From JAHEJA01 sp965656445 (GTDB lineage: Bacteria; Pseudomonadota; Alphaproteobacteria; Rhodobacterales; Rhodobacteraceae), in the NCBI GenBank assembly GCA_965656445.1, contig CBFHKO010000002.1:1-64000 (forward strand): 64,000 bases of DNA, given 5' to 3'. Position 1 is the first letter of the stretch, and every line of letters begins with the position of its first letter. Positions 16,234 through 24,917 of this stretch are shown one piece after another. The notes below the pieces were generated by a model. The model was not told the origin of the DNA, ran no database searches, and saw only the letters and a list, made by a program, of their open reading frames with translations. The position numbers and the translations under genes are program-made.

Positions 16234-16365
16234 CTGTGGGTCTCTTTGTTAAAGGGGCGCATCTAAATACAGAAGATGTTTACGGGCACAGGTCTGATGT
16301 CAAGCAAAGCGCGCCAGCAGTGAGGCAGAGACAGACCCAGTGTTGCAATCATACCCTGAGCGTTC

Positions 16366-16986
16366 TCAGCTCCAGTTATAATTAAAGCTCACAGAAATGC
16401 GTTCATCTTCTGCCATGTTCATTGGCACCTCGTGGCGCAGCCAGCTTTCCCAAAGGATGACGTCGCCCACTTTGGGGCTCATGTAGATGAATTGGCGCAG
16501 GGCGTCTTGGGCGTCTTTCTTGCGAGGAGGGGCCGCCATCATGCGGCTGAGGCGGGGGTCTTCGAATTTGATCGCACTCGTGCCCTCTGGCATCTCGATA
16601 TATGTTGTTCCCGAAATCACCGAATGAGGATGGATGTGATTAGAATGCGTGCCGCCCTCTGGCAGGATGTTGATCCAGATGTCCTCTAGCTTGACCTCTT
16701 TGTCGCCAAGGTCGAAATCTAATGTGTCCACAAAGGCCGCTACATGAGCATCCAAAATCTTGATTAGCTCGGCAAAAATAGGAAAGCGCCATCCTAAGTC
16801 GGTTAAAGAGGCATAACTGGTATAGCCCGGATATCCATTTTCCTCGCACCAGTCTTGGCCTGCCTCGTCATCATCCGCGATGGACCAGCAGGAAGCTGCA
16901 AGCTCGGACATATCAATGGGCTTACCAAGCTCTGATAGAGAAGCATGATAGATCGGCGTCACAAAGTGGTTTTTAAGAATGCTCAT
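16366..16986 (-). CDS. TIGR02466 family protein, putative 2OG-Fe(II) oxygenase
   Basis: A 206-residue protein of the TIGR02466 family. Iron-binding residues of a double-stranded beta-helix are visible: HSNHIHPHSVISGT early, and WLRHEVPMN with a following arginine-serine (RISVSFNYNW) at the end, the arginine being the expected 2-oxoglutarate contact. The family's substrate is unknown; it is common in marine bacteria and cyanophages. There is no signal peptide. The gene sits just before the ribosomal operon on the opposite strand, with 264 bases between the two starts. Confidence 0.82.
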   Translation of the reverse strand: MSILKNHFVTPIYHASLSELGKPIDMSELAASCWSIADDDEAGQDWCEENGYPGYTSYASLTDLGWRFPIFAELIKILDAHVAAFVDTLDFDLGDKEVKLEDIWINILPEGGTHSNHIHPHSVISGTTYIEMPEGTSAIKFEDPRLSRMMAAPPRKKDAQDALRQFIYMSPKVGDVILWESWLRHEVPMNMAEDERISVSFNYNWS

Positions 16987-17250
16987 AGTGGTCTCTTATG
17001 ATTAAACGGGATCACATTTCCAGAGATAATTGCCATGTCACGCCAAATTCACGCACAGCAATGCGATATTTGTGAATTCTGCTCAGTTGGGCTTGCGTCC
17101 AGCACATGTTCACTGTAATGACACCGCAGTTACAGGCTGGTTCGAGAGAATCGGCCTGTGCTTATTTTGCGTAAGCAACACATTTATCCACTAGGGAACG
17201 GGTCACCCAAATACAGGGGCTCGCTGGTGTTTGAGAAAAGGAAGATGGCT

Positions 17251-17451
17251 ATGAACGCCCAAGAATTGCGTGACAAGACGCCGGACCAGCTCCGCGATGA
17301 TCTTGCCAACCTGAAGAAAGAAGCATTCAACCTGCGCTTTCAACAGGCCACCGGTCAACTGGAAACAACTGCACGTATGCGCTCTGTGAAGCGTGACGTT
17401 GCACGTGTGTTGACTATTTTGAACGAAAAAGCCGCAGCGGCTGCAGAATAA
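17251..17451 (+). CDS. rpmC: 50S ribosomal protein L29
   Basis: A 66-residue protein starting MNAQELRDKTPDQLRDDL with KEAFNLRFQQATGQLE, the L29 signature. It sits at the exit of the peptide tunnel and contacts the signal recognition particle. The start at 17251 is chosen because AAGGA lies eight bases before it; an ATG at 17245 is only two bases from that site. No rplP or rpsC lies upstream as it would in a complete S10 operon, so the ribosomal run here begins at rpmC with its own promoter region. Confidence 0.95.
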   Translation: MNAQELRDKTPDQLRDDLANLKKEAFNLRFQQATGQLETTARMRSVKRDVARVLTILNEKAAAAAE

Positions 17452-17463
17452 GGAGCCTGAGTT

Positions 17464-17694
17464 ATGCCTAAACGTATTCTGCAAGGCGTTGTGACAAGTG
17501 ACGCAAATGAACAGACAGTAACTGTATCGGTTGAACGCCGTTTCAAACACCCAGTTCTGGCTAAAACTATTCGTAAGTCCAAGAAATATCGGGCGCACGA
17601 TGAAAAGAACGCTTTCAAGGTAGGTGACACAGTCCGCATCATCGAATGTGCACCTAAATCGAAAACGAAACGTTGGGAAGTTCTCGAAGCGTAA
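17464..17694 (+). CDS. rpsQ: 30S ribosomal protein S17
   Basis: A 76-residue S17: MPKRILQGVVTSDANEQTVTV, then VERRFKHPVLAKTIRKSKKY and VGDTVRIIEC, the usual OB-fold blocks of this early 16S-binding protein. AGGAGCC precedes the start, 12 bases after rpmC. The 86-base gap to rplN holds a small imperfect hairpin (GGGT...ACCC) without a T-run. Confidence 0.95.
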   Translation: MPKRILQGVVTSDANEQTVTVSVERRFKHPVLAKTIRKSKKYRAHDEKNAFKVGDTVRIIECAPKSKTKRWEVLEA

Positions 17695-17780
17695 GCTTCG
17701 GGTCTTTTCGGCATTAACGAAACCCTGGGGAAAACACCTCTGAGTCAGTTCAGAAAACCCCAAAGGTCGGGAGACACCAC

Positions 17781-18149
17781 ATGATCCAGATGCAAACAAA
17801 TCTGGATGTTGCTGACAACTCTGGCGCACGCCGAGTTCAGTGCATCAAAGTGTTGGGTGGTTCCAAGCGTAAATACGCATCCGTAGGCGACATTATTGTT
17901 GTTTCGGTTAAGGAAGCCATCCCACGCGGCCGTGTGAAAAAAGGCGACGTCCGTAAGGCCGTTGTTGTTCGCACAGCCAAAGAAGTTCGTCGCGAAGATG
18001 GCACAGCCATCCGGTTCGACAGCAACGCAGCAGTTATCTTGAACAATGCCGGTGAGCCAGTTGGCACACGTATTTTTGGCCCAGTTGTTCGTGAGTTGCG
18101 TGCAAAGAACTTTATGAAGATCATTTCACTTGCTCCGGAGGTGCTATAA
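17781..18149 (+). CDS. rplN: 50S ribosomal protein L14
   Basis: A 122-residue L14, full length, beginning MIQMQTNLDVADNSGAR with the family signature GSKRKYASVGDIIVVSVKEA and ending in ARNFMKI-like residues (AKNFMKIISLAPEVL). It lies at the 30S-50S interface. GGGAGACACC stands before the ATG. Its stop shares one base with the rplX start (TAATG), so the two are translationally coupled. Confidence 0.95.
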   Translation: MIQMQTNLDVADNSGARRVQCIKVLGGSKRKYASVGDIIVVSVKEAIPRGRVKKGDVRKAVVVRTAKEVRREDGTAIRFDSNAAVILNNAGEPVGTRIFGPVVRELRAKNFMKIISLAPEVL

Positions 18150-18460
18150 TGGCTGCTAAACTCCGTAAAGGCGACAAGGTCGTCGTGCTAGCTGGTAAAG
18201 ACAAGGGTAAAGAGGGCACGATCGCCTCTGTTGACCCAAAAGCGGGCAAAGCTGTTGTTGACGGTGTCAACATGGCGATCCGTCACCAGCGTCAAACTCA
18301 AACTGCGCAAGGTGGCCGTCTACCAAAAGCAATGCCAATTCAGCTTTCGAATTTGGCCCTTTTGGATGCAAACGGCAAAGCAACTCGTGTTGGCTTCAAA
18401 GTTGAAGACGGCAAGAAAGTGCGCATTGCAAAAACCACAGGGGATGTGATTGATGCTTGA
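18149..18460 (+). CDS. rplX: 50S ribosomal protein L24
   Basis: A 103-residue L24 with an N-terminal KOW motif (KGDKVVVLAGKDKGKEGTI) and the GVNMAIRHQRQTQ segment. It is one of the two assembly initiators of the large subunit. CCGGAGG precedes the ATG inside the end of rplN. Its 3' end overlaps the rplE start by eight bases. Confidence 0.95.
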   Translation: MAAKLRKGDKVVVLAGKDKGKEGTIASVDPKAGKAVVDGVNMAIRHQRQTQTAQGGRLPKAMPIQLSNLALLDANGKATRVGFKVEDGKKVRIAKTTGDVIDA

Positions 18461-19016
18461 TACTGCTAACTACACCCCGCGTTTACGTGCCGATTTTGAT
18501 GCCCGCATCAAAGCTGCTCTCAAAGAAGAGTTTGGTTACAAAAACGACATGATGATCCCTCGTCTTGACAAAATCGTTCTGAACATCGGTTGCGGTGCAG
18601 AAGCGGTGAAAGACAGCAAAAAAGCGAAATCAGCTCAGGCCGATTTGACTGCGATTGCTGGTCAACACGCTGTGATTACGAAAGCGAAAAAATCCATCGC
18701 GGGTTTCCGTGTTCGTGAAGAAATGCCATTGGGTGCCAAAGTGACACTCCGCGGCGTTCGTATGTACGAATTCATGGATCGATTGATCACCGTTGCTATG
18801 CCTCGTATCCGCGACTTCCGCGGCGTATCTGGTAAATCATTTGACGGTCGTGGCAACTATGCCATGGGTATCAAAGAGCACATCGTATTCCCAGAAATCG
18901 ACTTTGATAAAGTAGATGAAAACTGGGGTATGGATATCGTAATCGCCACCACCGCAAAAACCGACGCGGAAGCAAAAGCGCTGTTGAAGCATCTCAACAT
19001 GCCTTTTAATAGCTGA
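18453..19016 (+). CDS. rplE: 50S ribosomal protein L5
   Basis: A 187-residue L5 with NDMMIPRLDKIVLNIGCG near the start, GQHAVITKAKKSIAGFR and FPEIDFDKVDENWGMDI. It binds 5S rRNA and the P-site tRNA. The ATG at 18453 is taken as the start rather than an in-frame TTG three bases earlier. It overlaps the last codons of rplX in another frame. Confidence 0.94.
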   Translation: MLDTANYTPRLRADFDARIKAALKEEFGYKNDMMIPRLDKIVLNIGCGAEAVKDSKKAKSAQADLTAIAGQHAVITKAKKSIAGFRVREEMPLGAKVTLRGVRMYEFMDRLITVAMPRIRDFRGVSGKSFDGRGNYAMGIKEHIVFPEIDFDKVDENWGMDIVIATTAKTDAEAKALLKHLNMPFNS

Positions 19017-19035
19017 TCCGCGGGAAGGAAGAGAC

Positions 19036-19341
19036 ATGGCTAAAAAAGCAATGATCGAACGCGAAAAGAAGCGCCAAGCGTTGGTAGAGCGTTATGCTGC
19101 CAAACGCGCGGAGCTTAAAGAAATCGCGAATGATGAAAATCGCCCAATGGAAGAACGCTTTAAAGCGCGCTTGAAATTGGCTAAATTGCCGCGCAACAGC
19201 TCGGCTACACGTTTACACAACCGTTGTCAGTTGACCGGTCGTCCCCACGCTTACTACCGTAAGCTTAAAGTTTCTCGTATTGCGTTGCGTGAACTGGGTT
19301 CGAACGGACTTATGCCTGGCATCGTCAAATCTAGCTGGTAA
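19036..19341 (+). CDS. rpsN: 30S ribosomal protein S14
   Basis: A 101-residue S14 of the long, zinc-free type (no CxxC pair): MAKKAMIEREKKRQALVERYAAKR, then LPRNSSATRLHNRCQLTGRPHAYYRK and a C-terminus ending GIVKSSW. It binds the 3' head domain of 16S rRNA. GGAAGGAAGAGAC precedes the start. Confidence 0.95.
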   Translation: MAKKAMIEREKKRQALVERYAAKRAELKEIANDENRPMEERFKARLKLAKLPRNSSATRLHNRCQLTGRPHAYYRKLKVSRIALRELGSNGLMPGIVKSSW

Positions 19342-19353
19342 GGGAGAGACGAT

Positions 19354-19746
19354 ATGAACGATCCTATCGGCGATATGCTCACCCGTATCCGTAACTCTCA
19401 GATGCGTGGCAAGTCCACTGTTGTCACTCCGGCGTCTAAGCTTCGTGCTTGGGTTTTGGATGTGCTTCAAGATGAAGGTTACATTCGCGGTTATGAAAAA
19501 GTCACTGGAGCCGACGGCCACCCAGCGATTGAAATCAGCCTAAAGTATTTCGATGGCGTCCCTGTTATTCGTGAAGTGAAGCGGGTTTCTAAACCTGGCC
19601 GTCGCGTTTACCTAGGCGTTAATGACATCCCAACAGTCCGTCAGGGACTAGGTATGTCGATTGTCTCCACCTCTAAAGGTGTGATGTCTGACGCAGCTGC
19701 GCGCTCTGCCAATGTTGGCGGCGAAGTGCTCTGCACAGTCTTCTAA
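19354..19746 (+). CDS. rpsH: 30S ribosomal protein S8
   Basis: A 130-residue S8: MNDPIGDMLTRIRNSQM, LKYFDGVPVIREVKRVSKPGRR and the C-terminal GEVLCTVF. It binds helix 21 of 16S rRNA and in many bacteria represses its own operon at the rplE start. GGGAGAGACG stands before the ATG, 12 bases after rpsN. Confidence 0.95.
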   Translation: MNDPIGDMLTRIRNSQMRGKSTVVTPASKLRAWVLDVLQDEGYIRGYEKVTGADGHPAIEISLKYFDGVPVIREVKRVSKPGRRVYLGVNDIPTVRQGLGMSIVSTSKGVMSDAAARSANVGGEVLCTVF

Positions 19747-19756
19747 GGAGGTCTGG

Positions 19757-20290
19757 ATGTCTCGTATTGGTAAAAAACCGGTCGAGTTGGCTTCAGGTGT
19801 AACCGCATCTGTTTCTGGTCAGACTATTGAAGTCAAAGGCCCGAAAGGCACTCGTACTTTCAACGCTTCAGACGACGTGACAATCACAGTCGAAGATAAC
19901 AACGTAACAGTAACACCACGCGGCAAATCAAAGCGCGCACGCCAACAGTGGGGCATGACCCGCACAATGGTTGCAAACTTGGTCGCAGGCGTTTCAGGCG
20001 GCTTTAAGAAAGAGCTTGAAATTCAGGGTGTTGGTTATCGTGCGCAAATGCAAGGCAACGTACTTAAGTTGAACCTTGGTTTGTCACACGACGTTGACTT
20101 CGAAGTGCCAGCAGGCGTGACAGTCACCGCACCTAAGCAAACAGAAATCGTTGTGGAAGGCATTGATCAACAACTCGTTGGTCAGGTTGCAGCAAATATT
20201 CGTGAATGGCGTAAGCCTGAGCCCTATAAAGGCAAAGGTATCCGTTACAAAGGCGAATTTGTCTTCCGCAAAGAAGGCAAGAAGAAGTAA
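19757..20290 (+). CDS. rplF: 50S ribosomal protein L6
   Basis: A 177-residue L6 beginning MSRIGKKPVELASGV, with two repeated alpha-beta domains and the signature PEPYKGKGIRYKGE near the end. The start at 19757 follows AAGGAGG with six-base spacing; the frame can be extended to 19712, inside rpsH, but without support. L6 lies near the sarcin-ricin loop of 23S rRNA. Confidence 0.95.
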   Translation: MSRIGKKPVELASGVTASVSGQTIEVKGPKGTRTFNASDDVTITVEDNNVTVTPRGKSKRARQQWGMTRTMVANLVAGVSGGFKKELEIQGVGYRAQMQGNVLKLNLGLSHDVDFEVPAGVTVTAPKQTEIVVEGIDQQLVGQVAANIREWRKPEPYKGKGIRYKGEFVFRKEGKKK

Positions 20291-20301
20291 GGACGTTAGA
20301 T

Positions 20302-20661
20302 ATGGCAAACAGCAAAAGAACCCTGTTTCTGAAGCGCCGCCTGCGCGTTCGGAACAAACTTCGCAAAGTGAATGCAGGACGCATGCGTCTATCCATTCAC
20401 CGCAGCAACAAAAACATCAGCGCTCAGCTGATCGACGATGTGAACGGTCGTACTTTAGCATCCGCTTCCACACTCGAAAAAGACTTTGGCCTTGTTGGAA
20501 AAAACAATGTCGAAGCCTCTGCCAAGATCGGTGCGGCGATTGCCGAGCGAGCCAAAGCAGCTGGTGTAGAAGAATGCTACTTCGATCGTGGCGGTTTCCT
20601 CTTTCACGGTGGTGTCAAAGCTTTGGCTGACGCTGCTCGTGAAGGCGGTCTTAAGTTCTAA
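20302..20661 (+). CDS. rplR: 50S ribosomal protein L18
   Basis: A 119-residue L18: RLSIHRSNKNISAQLIDD, ASASTLEKDF, and the conserved CYFDRGGFLFHGGVKALADAAREGGLKF ending in segments. It binds 5S rRNA with L5. AAGGACG precedes the start, 12 bases after rplF. Confidence 0.95.
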   Translation: MANSKRTLFLKRRLRVRNKLRKVNAGRMRLSIHRSNKNISAQLIDDVNGRTLASASTLEKDFGLVGKNNVEASAKIGAAIAERAKAAGVEECYFDRGGFLFHGGVKALADAAREGGLKF

Positions 20662-20673
20662 GGAGACGAAGTT

Positions 20674-21234
20674 ATGGCTAAAGAACCAAATAACAAAGGT
20701 CGCCGCGATCGTGAAGACGCAGCACCAGAGTTCGCCGATCGTCTCGTAGCGATCAACCGTGTATCAAAGACCGTTAAAGGTGGTAAGCGTTTTGGCTTTG
20801 CTGCTTTGGTAGTGGTCGGTGACCAAAAAGGCCGCGTCGGCTTTGGCAAAGGTAAAGCCAAAGAAGTTCCCGAAGCGATCCGCAAGGCCACTGAGCAAGC
20901 CAAGCGTCAAATGATCCGCGTCCCATTGCGTGAAGGTCGTACGTTGCACCACGACATCGAGGGCCGTCATGGCGCTGGTAAAGTGGTCATGCGCACAGCC
21001 CCACAGGGTACTGGTATTATTGCCGGTGGTCCGATGCGTGCGGTATTTGAAATGTTGGGTGTTCAGGACGTGGTTGCAAAGTCAATCGGTTCACAGAACC
21101 CCTACAACATGATCCGCGCAACAATCGATGGTCTCAAACTAGAAATGAGCCCACGTATGGTTGCACAGCGTCGCGGTAAAAAAGTTGCTGACATTCTTCG
21201 TAAAGAAGAAGCAACTGAAACTGCAGAAGCGTAA
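20674..21234 (+). CDS. rpsE: 30S ribosomal protein S5
   Basis: A 186-residue S5, with the N-terminal double-stranded RNA-binding domain (LVAINRVSKTVKGGKRFGF) and the C-terminal domain (GGPMRAVFEMLGVQDVVAKSIG). It helps decoding accuracy at the back of the 30S subunit. AAGGAGACGAAG precedes the ATG. rpmD follows after 12 bases. Confidence 0.95.
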   Translation: MAKEPNNKGRRDREDAAPEFADRLVAINRVSKTVKGGKRFGFAALVVVGDQKGRVGFGKGKAKEVPEAIRKATEQAKRQMIRVPLREGRTLHHDIEGRHGAGKVVMRTAPQGTGIIAGGPMRAVFEMLGVQDVVAKSIGSQNPYNMIRATIDGLKLEMSPRMVAQRRGKKVADILRKEEATETAEA

Positions 21235-21246
21235 GGAGCTGATACA

Positions 21247-21435
21247 ATGGCAAAAACCATCGTTGTAAAACAAATCGGTTCTCCGATCCGTCGCCCTGAA
21301 ATTCAGCGCAAAACACTGATCGGCTTGGGCTTGAACAAAATGCACAAAACCCGCGAACTAGAGGACACACCTTCTATCCGCGGAATGGTCGCAAAGATTT
21401 CTCACCTTGTTGAGATCATCGAAGAGCGCGACTAA
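21247..21435 (+). CDS. rpmD: 50S ribosomal protein L30
   Basis: A 62-residue L30: KTIVVKQIGSPIRRPEIQRK, then GLGLNKMHKTRELEDTPSIRG, the whole single-domain family. AAGGAGCTG precedes the ATG. It is followed by a strong terminator hairpin rather than directly by rplO. Confidence 0.95.
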   Translation: MAKTIVVKQIGSPIRRPEIQRKTLIGLGLNKMHKTRELEDTPSIRGMVAKISHLVEIIEERD

Positions 21436-21456
21436 GTATTTTGCTTTTGAAATTAG

Positions 21457-21486
21457 GAAACGCCTCGCTTTAGCGGGGCGTTTTTC
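21457..21486 (+). terminator. Terminator-like hairpin between rpmD and rplO
   Basis: CGCCTCGC pairs with GCGGGGCG around TTTA, flanked by AAA and TTTTT. It follows the rpmD stop by about 22 bases and is a canonical intrinsic terminator inside what is usually one operon. The next 200 bases before rplO must then contain a promoter. Confidence 0.85.
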
Positions 21487-21688
21487 TTTGTAACCCTTGC
21501 AGCCAAATTTCTGGCTTAGGGAAACATTGAGAAGACTTGAGATCCAGTCGCGGTCTATTTGTGATTGCGTTCTGGGTAAGTTTTAGATATCACGCCACTG
21601 TTCTGGTAATGGAACAAGAATCGTAACGCCGCGTTTGCCCCTTTTGTCGCTAAATCGGGGGGTAGTTCCGGCAAAAAGGAGAAGCGAC

Positions 21689-22159
21689 ATGAAATTACAT
21701 GAATTGCGCGATAATGAAGGCGCAACACGTAAAAAGAAACGCGTAGCGCGTGGTCCAGGGTCCGGCAAAGGTAAAACTGCTGGTCGTGGTATCAAAGGTC
21801 AAAAATCACGTTCAGGTGTAGCGATTAACGGATACGAAGGCGGTCAAATGCCATTGTACCAACGTCTTCCTAAGCGTGGCTTTAACAAGCCAAATGCTAA
21901 GAAGTTTGCTGTTGTTAACCTCGGCTTGATCGAAAATTTCATCGAAGCTGGTAAATTGGACGCAAAAGCCGAAATCAACGAGGACGCCTTGGTTGCTTCT
22001 GGTTTGGTGCGTCGTAAATTGGACGGTATCCGCGTTTTGGCAAAGGGCGACATCAGCTCAAAAGTTACGCTTGTTGTGACTGGCGCGTCTAAGTCAGCTG
22101 TTGAAGCTGTCGAAAAAGCGGGCGGTTCTGTCACGATTGCGGCACCAGCGGCTGAATAA
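21689..22159 (+). CDS. rplO: 50S ribosomal protein L15
   Basis: A 156-residue L15: MKLHELRDNEGATRKKKRVARGPGSGKGKTAGRGIKGQKSR is the loop-rich N-terminus, followed by PLYQRLPKRGFNKPN and the compact C-terminal domain. The start at 21689 follows AAGGAGAAGCGAC; the frame can be extended to 21635 but without support. It is preceded by a terminator and about 250 gene-free bases, and followed by another hairpin. Confidence 0.95.
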   Translation: MKLHELRDNEGATRKKKRVARGPGSGKGKTAGRGIKGQKSRSGVAINGYEGGQMPLYQRLPKRGFNKPNAKKFAVVNLGLIENFIEAGKLDAKAEINEDALVASGLVRRKLDGIRVLAKGDISSKVTLVVTGASKSAVEAVEKAGGSVTIAAPAAE

Positions 22160-22211
22160 AAGGTTGTGTGCGGCAGTATGCCTGCTTACATAACTTAAAG
22201 TTTTCCATTTT

Positions 22212-22255
22212 AACGCCGCCAGAGCAGGAAAACGCTCTTGGCGGCGTTCTTAATT
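22212..22255 (+). terminator. Hairpin between rplO and secY
   Basis: A 14-base stem (AACGCCGCCAGAGC with GCTCTTGGCGGCGTT, one bulge) around a GGAAAA-type loop, then TCTTAATTT. It looks like a terminator or attenuator that would lower secY expression relative to the ribosomal genes. Confidence 0.7.
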
Positions 22256-22269
22256 TAGAGAGATCCTAG

Positions 22270-23631
22270 ATGGTATCTGCAGTAGAACAAATGGCAGCGA
22301 ACACCAGTTGGTCCGCATTGGGCAAGGCAACTGATCTTCGTAACCGCATCCTGTTTACTCTTGGCTTGTTGATTGTGTACCGCTTGGGCACGTTTATTCC
22401 TGTTCCAGGGATTGATGGTGTCGCCCTTCGTGAATTCATGGAGAATGCGCAGGCTGGTATCGGCGGCATGTTGACCATGTTCACGGGCGGCGCTTTGGGC
22501 CGAATGGGTATTTTCGCCCTCGGTATTATGCCTTACATTTCTGCATCCATCATCGTTCAGCTTATGACCTCAATGGTTCCTGCTCTTGAGCAGTTGAAAA
22601 AAGAGGGTGAGCAGGGACGTAAGAAAATCAACCAATATACGCGCTATGGAACTGTGTTCCTCGCAACGCTCCAATCCTACGCCTTGGCCGTTAGCCTTGA
22701 AAGCGGCGATATGGTGACGGATCCAGGTCTGTTTTTCCGAGCGGCCTGTATGATTACACTCATCGGGGGGACAATGTTCCTCATGTGGTTGGGTGAACAA
22801 ATCACGGCACGCGGTATCGGTAACGGCATTTCCTTGATCATTTTCGTTGGCATCATCGCCGAAATTCCAGCCGCCTTGGCACAGTTCTTTGCATCCGGTC
22901 GGTCTGGCGTTATCAGCCCAGCGGTGATTGTTGGCGTTCTGATCATGGTGGTCGTCACGATTGCCTTTGTGGTGTTTATGGAGCGCGCCCTTCGCAAGGT
23001 TTTGATCCAATACCCGCGCCGTCAAGTTGGTATGAAAGTTATGGAAGGCCAGAATTCGCACCTTCCGATCAAAGTAAACCCAGCGGGCGTTATTCCTGCG
23101 ATCTTTGCCTCGAGCCTTTTGTTGCTTCCCAACACTGTTGGGACATTTGCTGGTGGCTCAACCAGCCCAGTTATGTCGACGATCCTAGCCTATTTCGGCC
23201 CAGGTCAGCCGCTTTATCTCTTGTTCTTCACGGCGATGATTATCTTTTTCGCGTATTTCTACACCTTCAACGTGGCGTTCAAACCAGAAGAAGTTGCAGA
23301 GAACCTAAAGAACCAAAACGGATTTATTCCAGGTATCCGCCCAGGCAAGAAAACAGCAGAGCATATCGAATACGTTGTGAACCGTATTTTGGTGATCGGC
23401 TCTTTGTACCTTGCCGCTGTGTGTATGTTGCCAGAAGTGCTTCGCGGTCAGTTTGCGATACCATTCTATTTCGGGGGGACATCGGTTCTTATTGTTGTCT
23501 CTGTAACCATGGACACCATTCAGCAGGTTCAGTCACATTTGTTGGCGCATCAGTACGAAAGTCTGATTCAAAAATCTCAGCTGCGTGGTAAAGGAAAAAC
23601 ACGTAAGAAAAAAGGACCAGCGCGTCGATGA
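22270..23631 (+). CDS. secY: Preprotein translocase subunit SecY
   Basis: A 453-residue channel protein with ten hydrophobic helices. Family blocks seen: RLGTFIPVPGID, ALGIMPYISASIIVQL, GEQITARGIGNGISLIIF and GQNSHLPIKVNPAGVIPAIFA. It forms the core of the Sec translocon with SecE and SecG. The C-terminal tail is lysine/arginine rich (KGKTRKKKGPARR). The stop overlaps the adk start. Confidence 0.96.
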   Translation: MVSAVEQMAANTSWSALGKATDLRNRILFTLGLLIVYRLGTFIPVPGIDGVALREFMENAQAGIGGMLTMFTGGALGRMGIFALGIMPYISASIIVQLMTSMVPALEQLKKEGEQGRKKINQYTRYGTVFLATLQSYALAVSLESGDMVTDPGLFFRAACMITLIGGTMFLMWLGEQITARGIGNGISLIIFVGIIAEIPAALAQFFASGRSGVISPAVIVGVLIMVVVTIAFVVFMERALRKVLIQYPRRQVGMKVMEGQNSHLPIKVNPAGVIPAIFASSLLLLPNTVGTFAGGSTSPVMSTILAYFGPGQPLYLLFFTAMIIFFAYFYTFNVAFKPEEVAENLKNQNGFIPGIRPGKKTAEHIEYVVNRILVIGSLYLAAVCMLPEVLRGQFAIPFYFGGTSVLIVVSVTMDTIQQVQSHLLAHQYESLIQKSQLRGKGKTRKKKGPARR

Positions 23632-24269
23632 ATATTATTCTGTTAGGGCCACCGGGTGCCGGCAAGGGAACACAAGCACGTCACCTTGTTGACACACGCA
23701 ATATGATCCAACTCTCCACTGGCGATATGCTTCGCGAAGCAAAAGACAGCGGCAGTGAAATGGGCAAGATCGTCGCCGATGTTATGGCGCGTGGTGACCT
23801 CGTAACAGATGAAATCGTCATTGGTTTGATCAAAGAAAAACTAGACGGCGACAAAGCGGGCGGGTTTATTTTCGACGGCTTCCCGCGGACACTGAAACAA
23901 GCGGACGCTTTGGGCGATCTCTTGGCGGAATGTGGTGAAACGCTTGATGCTGTTGTTGAAATGCAGGTTGATGATGCGGCACTTGTTGCGCGTATCACGG
24001 GGCGGTCCACCTGTGGAAATTGCGGTGAGGTTTATCACGACGAAACCAAACCATGGCCTGCGGATGGGAAATGTTCTAACTGCGGAAGTGATGACATCAA
24101 ACGCCGCGCTGACGACAACGAAGACAGCCTCAAGCAGCGCTTGATGGAATATTACAAAAAGACCTCTCCTTTGATTGGCTACTATTACGCCAAAGGGAAC
24201 TTGCGAACGATTGACGGTTTAGCCGATATCGACACAGTTCGGGCAAGCCTGAGCGACGCACTAAAGTAA
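23628..24269 (+). CDS. adk: Adenylate kinase
   Basis: A 213-residue adenylate kinase (ATP + AMP to two ADP). The P-loop is GPPGAGKGTQ at residues 7-16, the AMP-binding part STGDMLREA and DGFPRTLKQADAL. The LID domain carries four cysteines in two CxxC pairs (CGNCGEVYHD, CSNCGSDD), so it is the zinc-binding long form. It starts inside the end of secY (ATGA), the usual coupling in this operon. Confidence 0.96.
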   Translation: MNIILLGPPGAGKGTQARHLVDTRNMIQLSTGDMLREAKDSGSEMGKIVADVMARGDLVTDEIVIGLIKEKLDGDKAGGFIFDGFPRTLKQADALGDLLAECGETLDAVVEMQVDDAALVARITGRSTCGNCGEVYHDETKPWPADGKCSNCGSDDIKRRADDNEDSLKQRLMEYYKKTSPLIGYYYAKGNLRTIDGLADIDTVRASLSDALK

Positions 24270-24277
24270 TATAATGG

Positions 24278-24304
24278 CCCGCGGTCTCCGCGGGTTAATA
24301 TTTT
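24278..24304 (+). terminator. Terminator after adk
   Basis: CCCGCGG pairs with CCGCGGG around TCT, followed by TTAATATTTT. It lies ten bases after the adk stop and separates the spc part from the alpha (rpsM) part. Confidence 0.8.
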
Positions 24305-24448
24305 GCCTCTGGGCAGCAAAGAACAAGAAACCCCAGTTTTTCAGGGCTTTGACCTTGACGTTCATGGGCATTGTGCATAACTGAACCTCTCGTAAGAGAA
24401 TCAACTGTGTTTGGGGTCGCTCCCCTTTCATTATCACCTGATCAGCTT

Positions 24449-24514
24449 AAGCCCTTCGGTCTTTGAAAACCAAGGGCTTTATGTTGTGAAAAAAGGTTCC
24501 GGAATTACGGAACC
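24449..24514 (+). promoter_or_regulatory. Two hairpins in the leader of rpsM
   Basis: The first hairpin pairs AAGCCCTT and GGT with ACC and AAGGGCTT (24449-24480), with T-rich bases after it. The second pairs GGTTCCG with CGGAACC (24495-24514), ending seven bases before the AAGGA of rpsM. They could be a terminator plus a ribosomal-protein binding structure; in the alpha operon S4 usually acts at this place, but the gene for S4 is not in this cluster. Confidence 0.45.
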
Positions 24515-24534
24515 GCAACGAAAAGGAATATGAC

Positions 24535-24903
24535 GTGGCACGTATAGCCGGCGTAAACATCCCAACAGCAAAGCGCGTTCCGATCGCTTTGACTTATATC
24601 ACTGGTATTGGAAATACTTCTGCAAAAGAAATCTGCGCAGCGGTTAACATCGACGAAACACGTCGCGTTAACGAATTGTCAGATGCTGAAGTTTTGGCAA
24701 TCCGCGAACACATCGATGCAAATTACAACGTAGAAGGTGATTTGCGCCGTGAAGTTCAAATGAACATCAAACGCTTGATGGACCTTGGCTGCTATCGCGG
24801 TCTACGTCACCGTCGTAGCCTTCCTGTTCGTGGTCAGCGTACGCATACAAATGCGCGCACACGTAAAGGTCCAGCGAAAGCAATCGCTGGCAAGAAGAAA
24901 TAA
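24535..24903 (+). CDS. rpsM: 30S ribosomal protein S13
   Basis: A 122-residue S13: ARIAGVNIPTAKRVPIALTYI, GIGNTSAKEIC and the basic tail GLRHRRSLPVRGQRTHTNART. It contacts the P-site tRNA in the 30S head. The start is a GTG at 24535, supported by AAAAGGAATATGAC; a nearby ATG at 24530 is in another frame. Two hairpins in the leader are described separately. Confidence 0.95.
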   Translation: MARIAGVNIPTAKRVPIALTYITGIGNTSAKEICAAVNIDETRRVNELSDAEVLAIREHIDANYNVEGDLRREVQMNIKRLMDLGCYRGLRHRRSLPVRGQRTHTNARTRKGPAKAIAGKKK

Positions 24904-24917
24904 GGAGGGCTAGATAG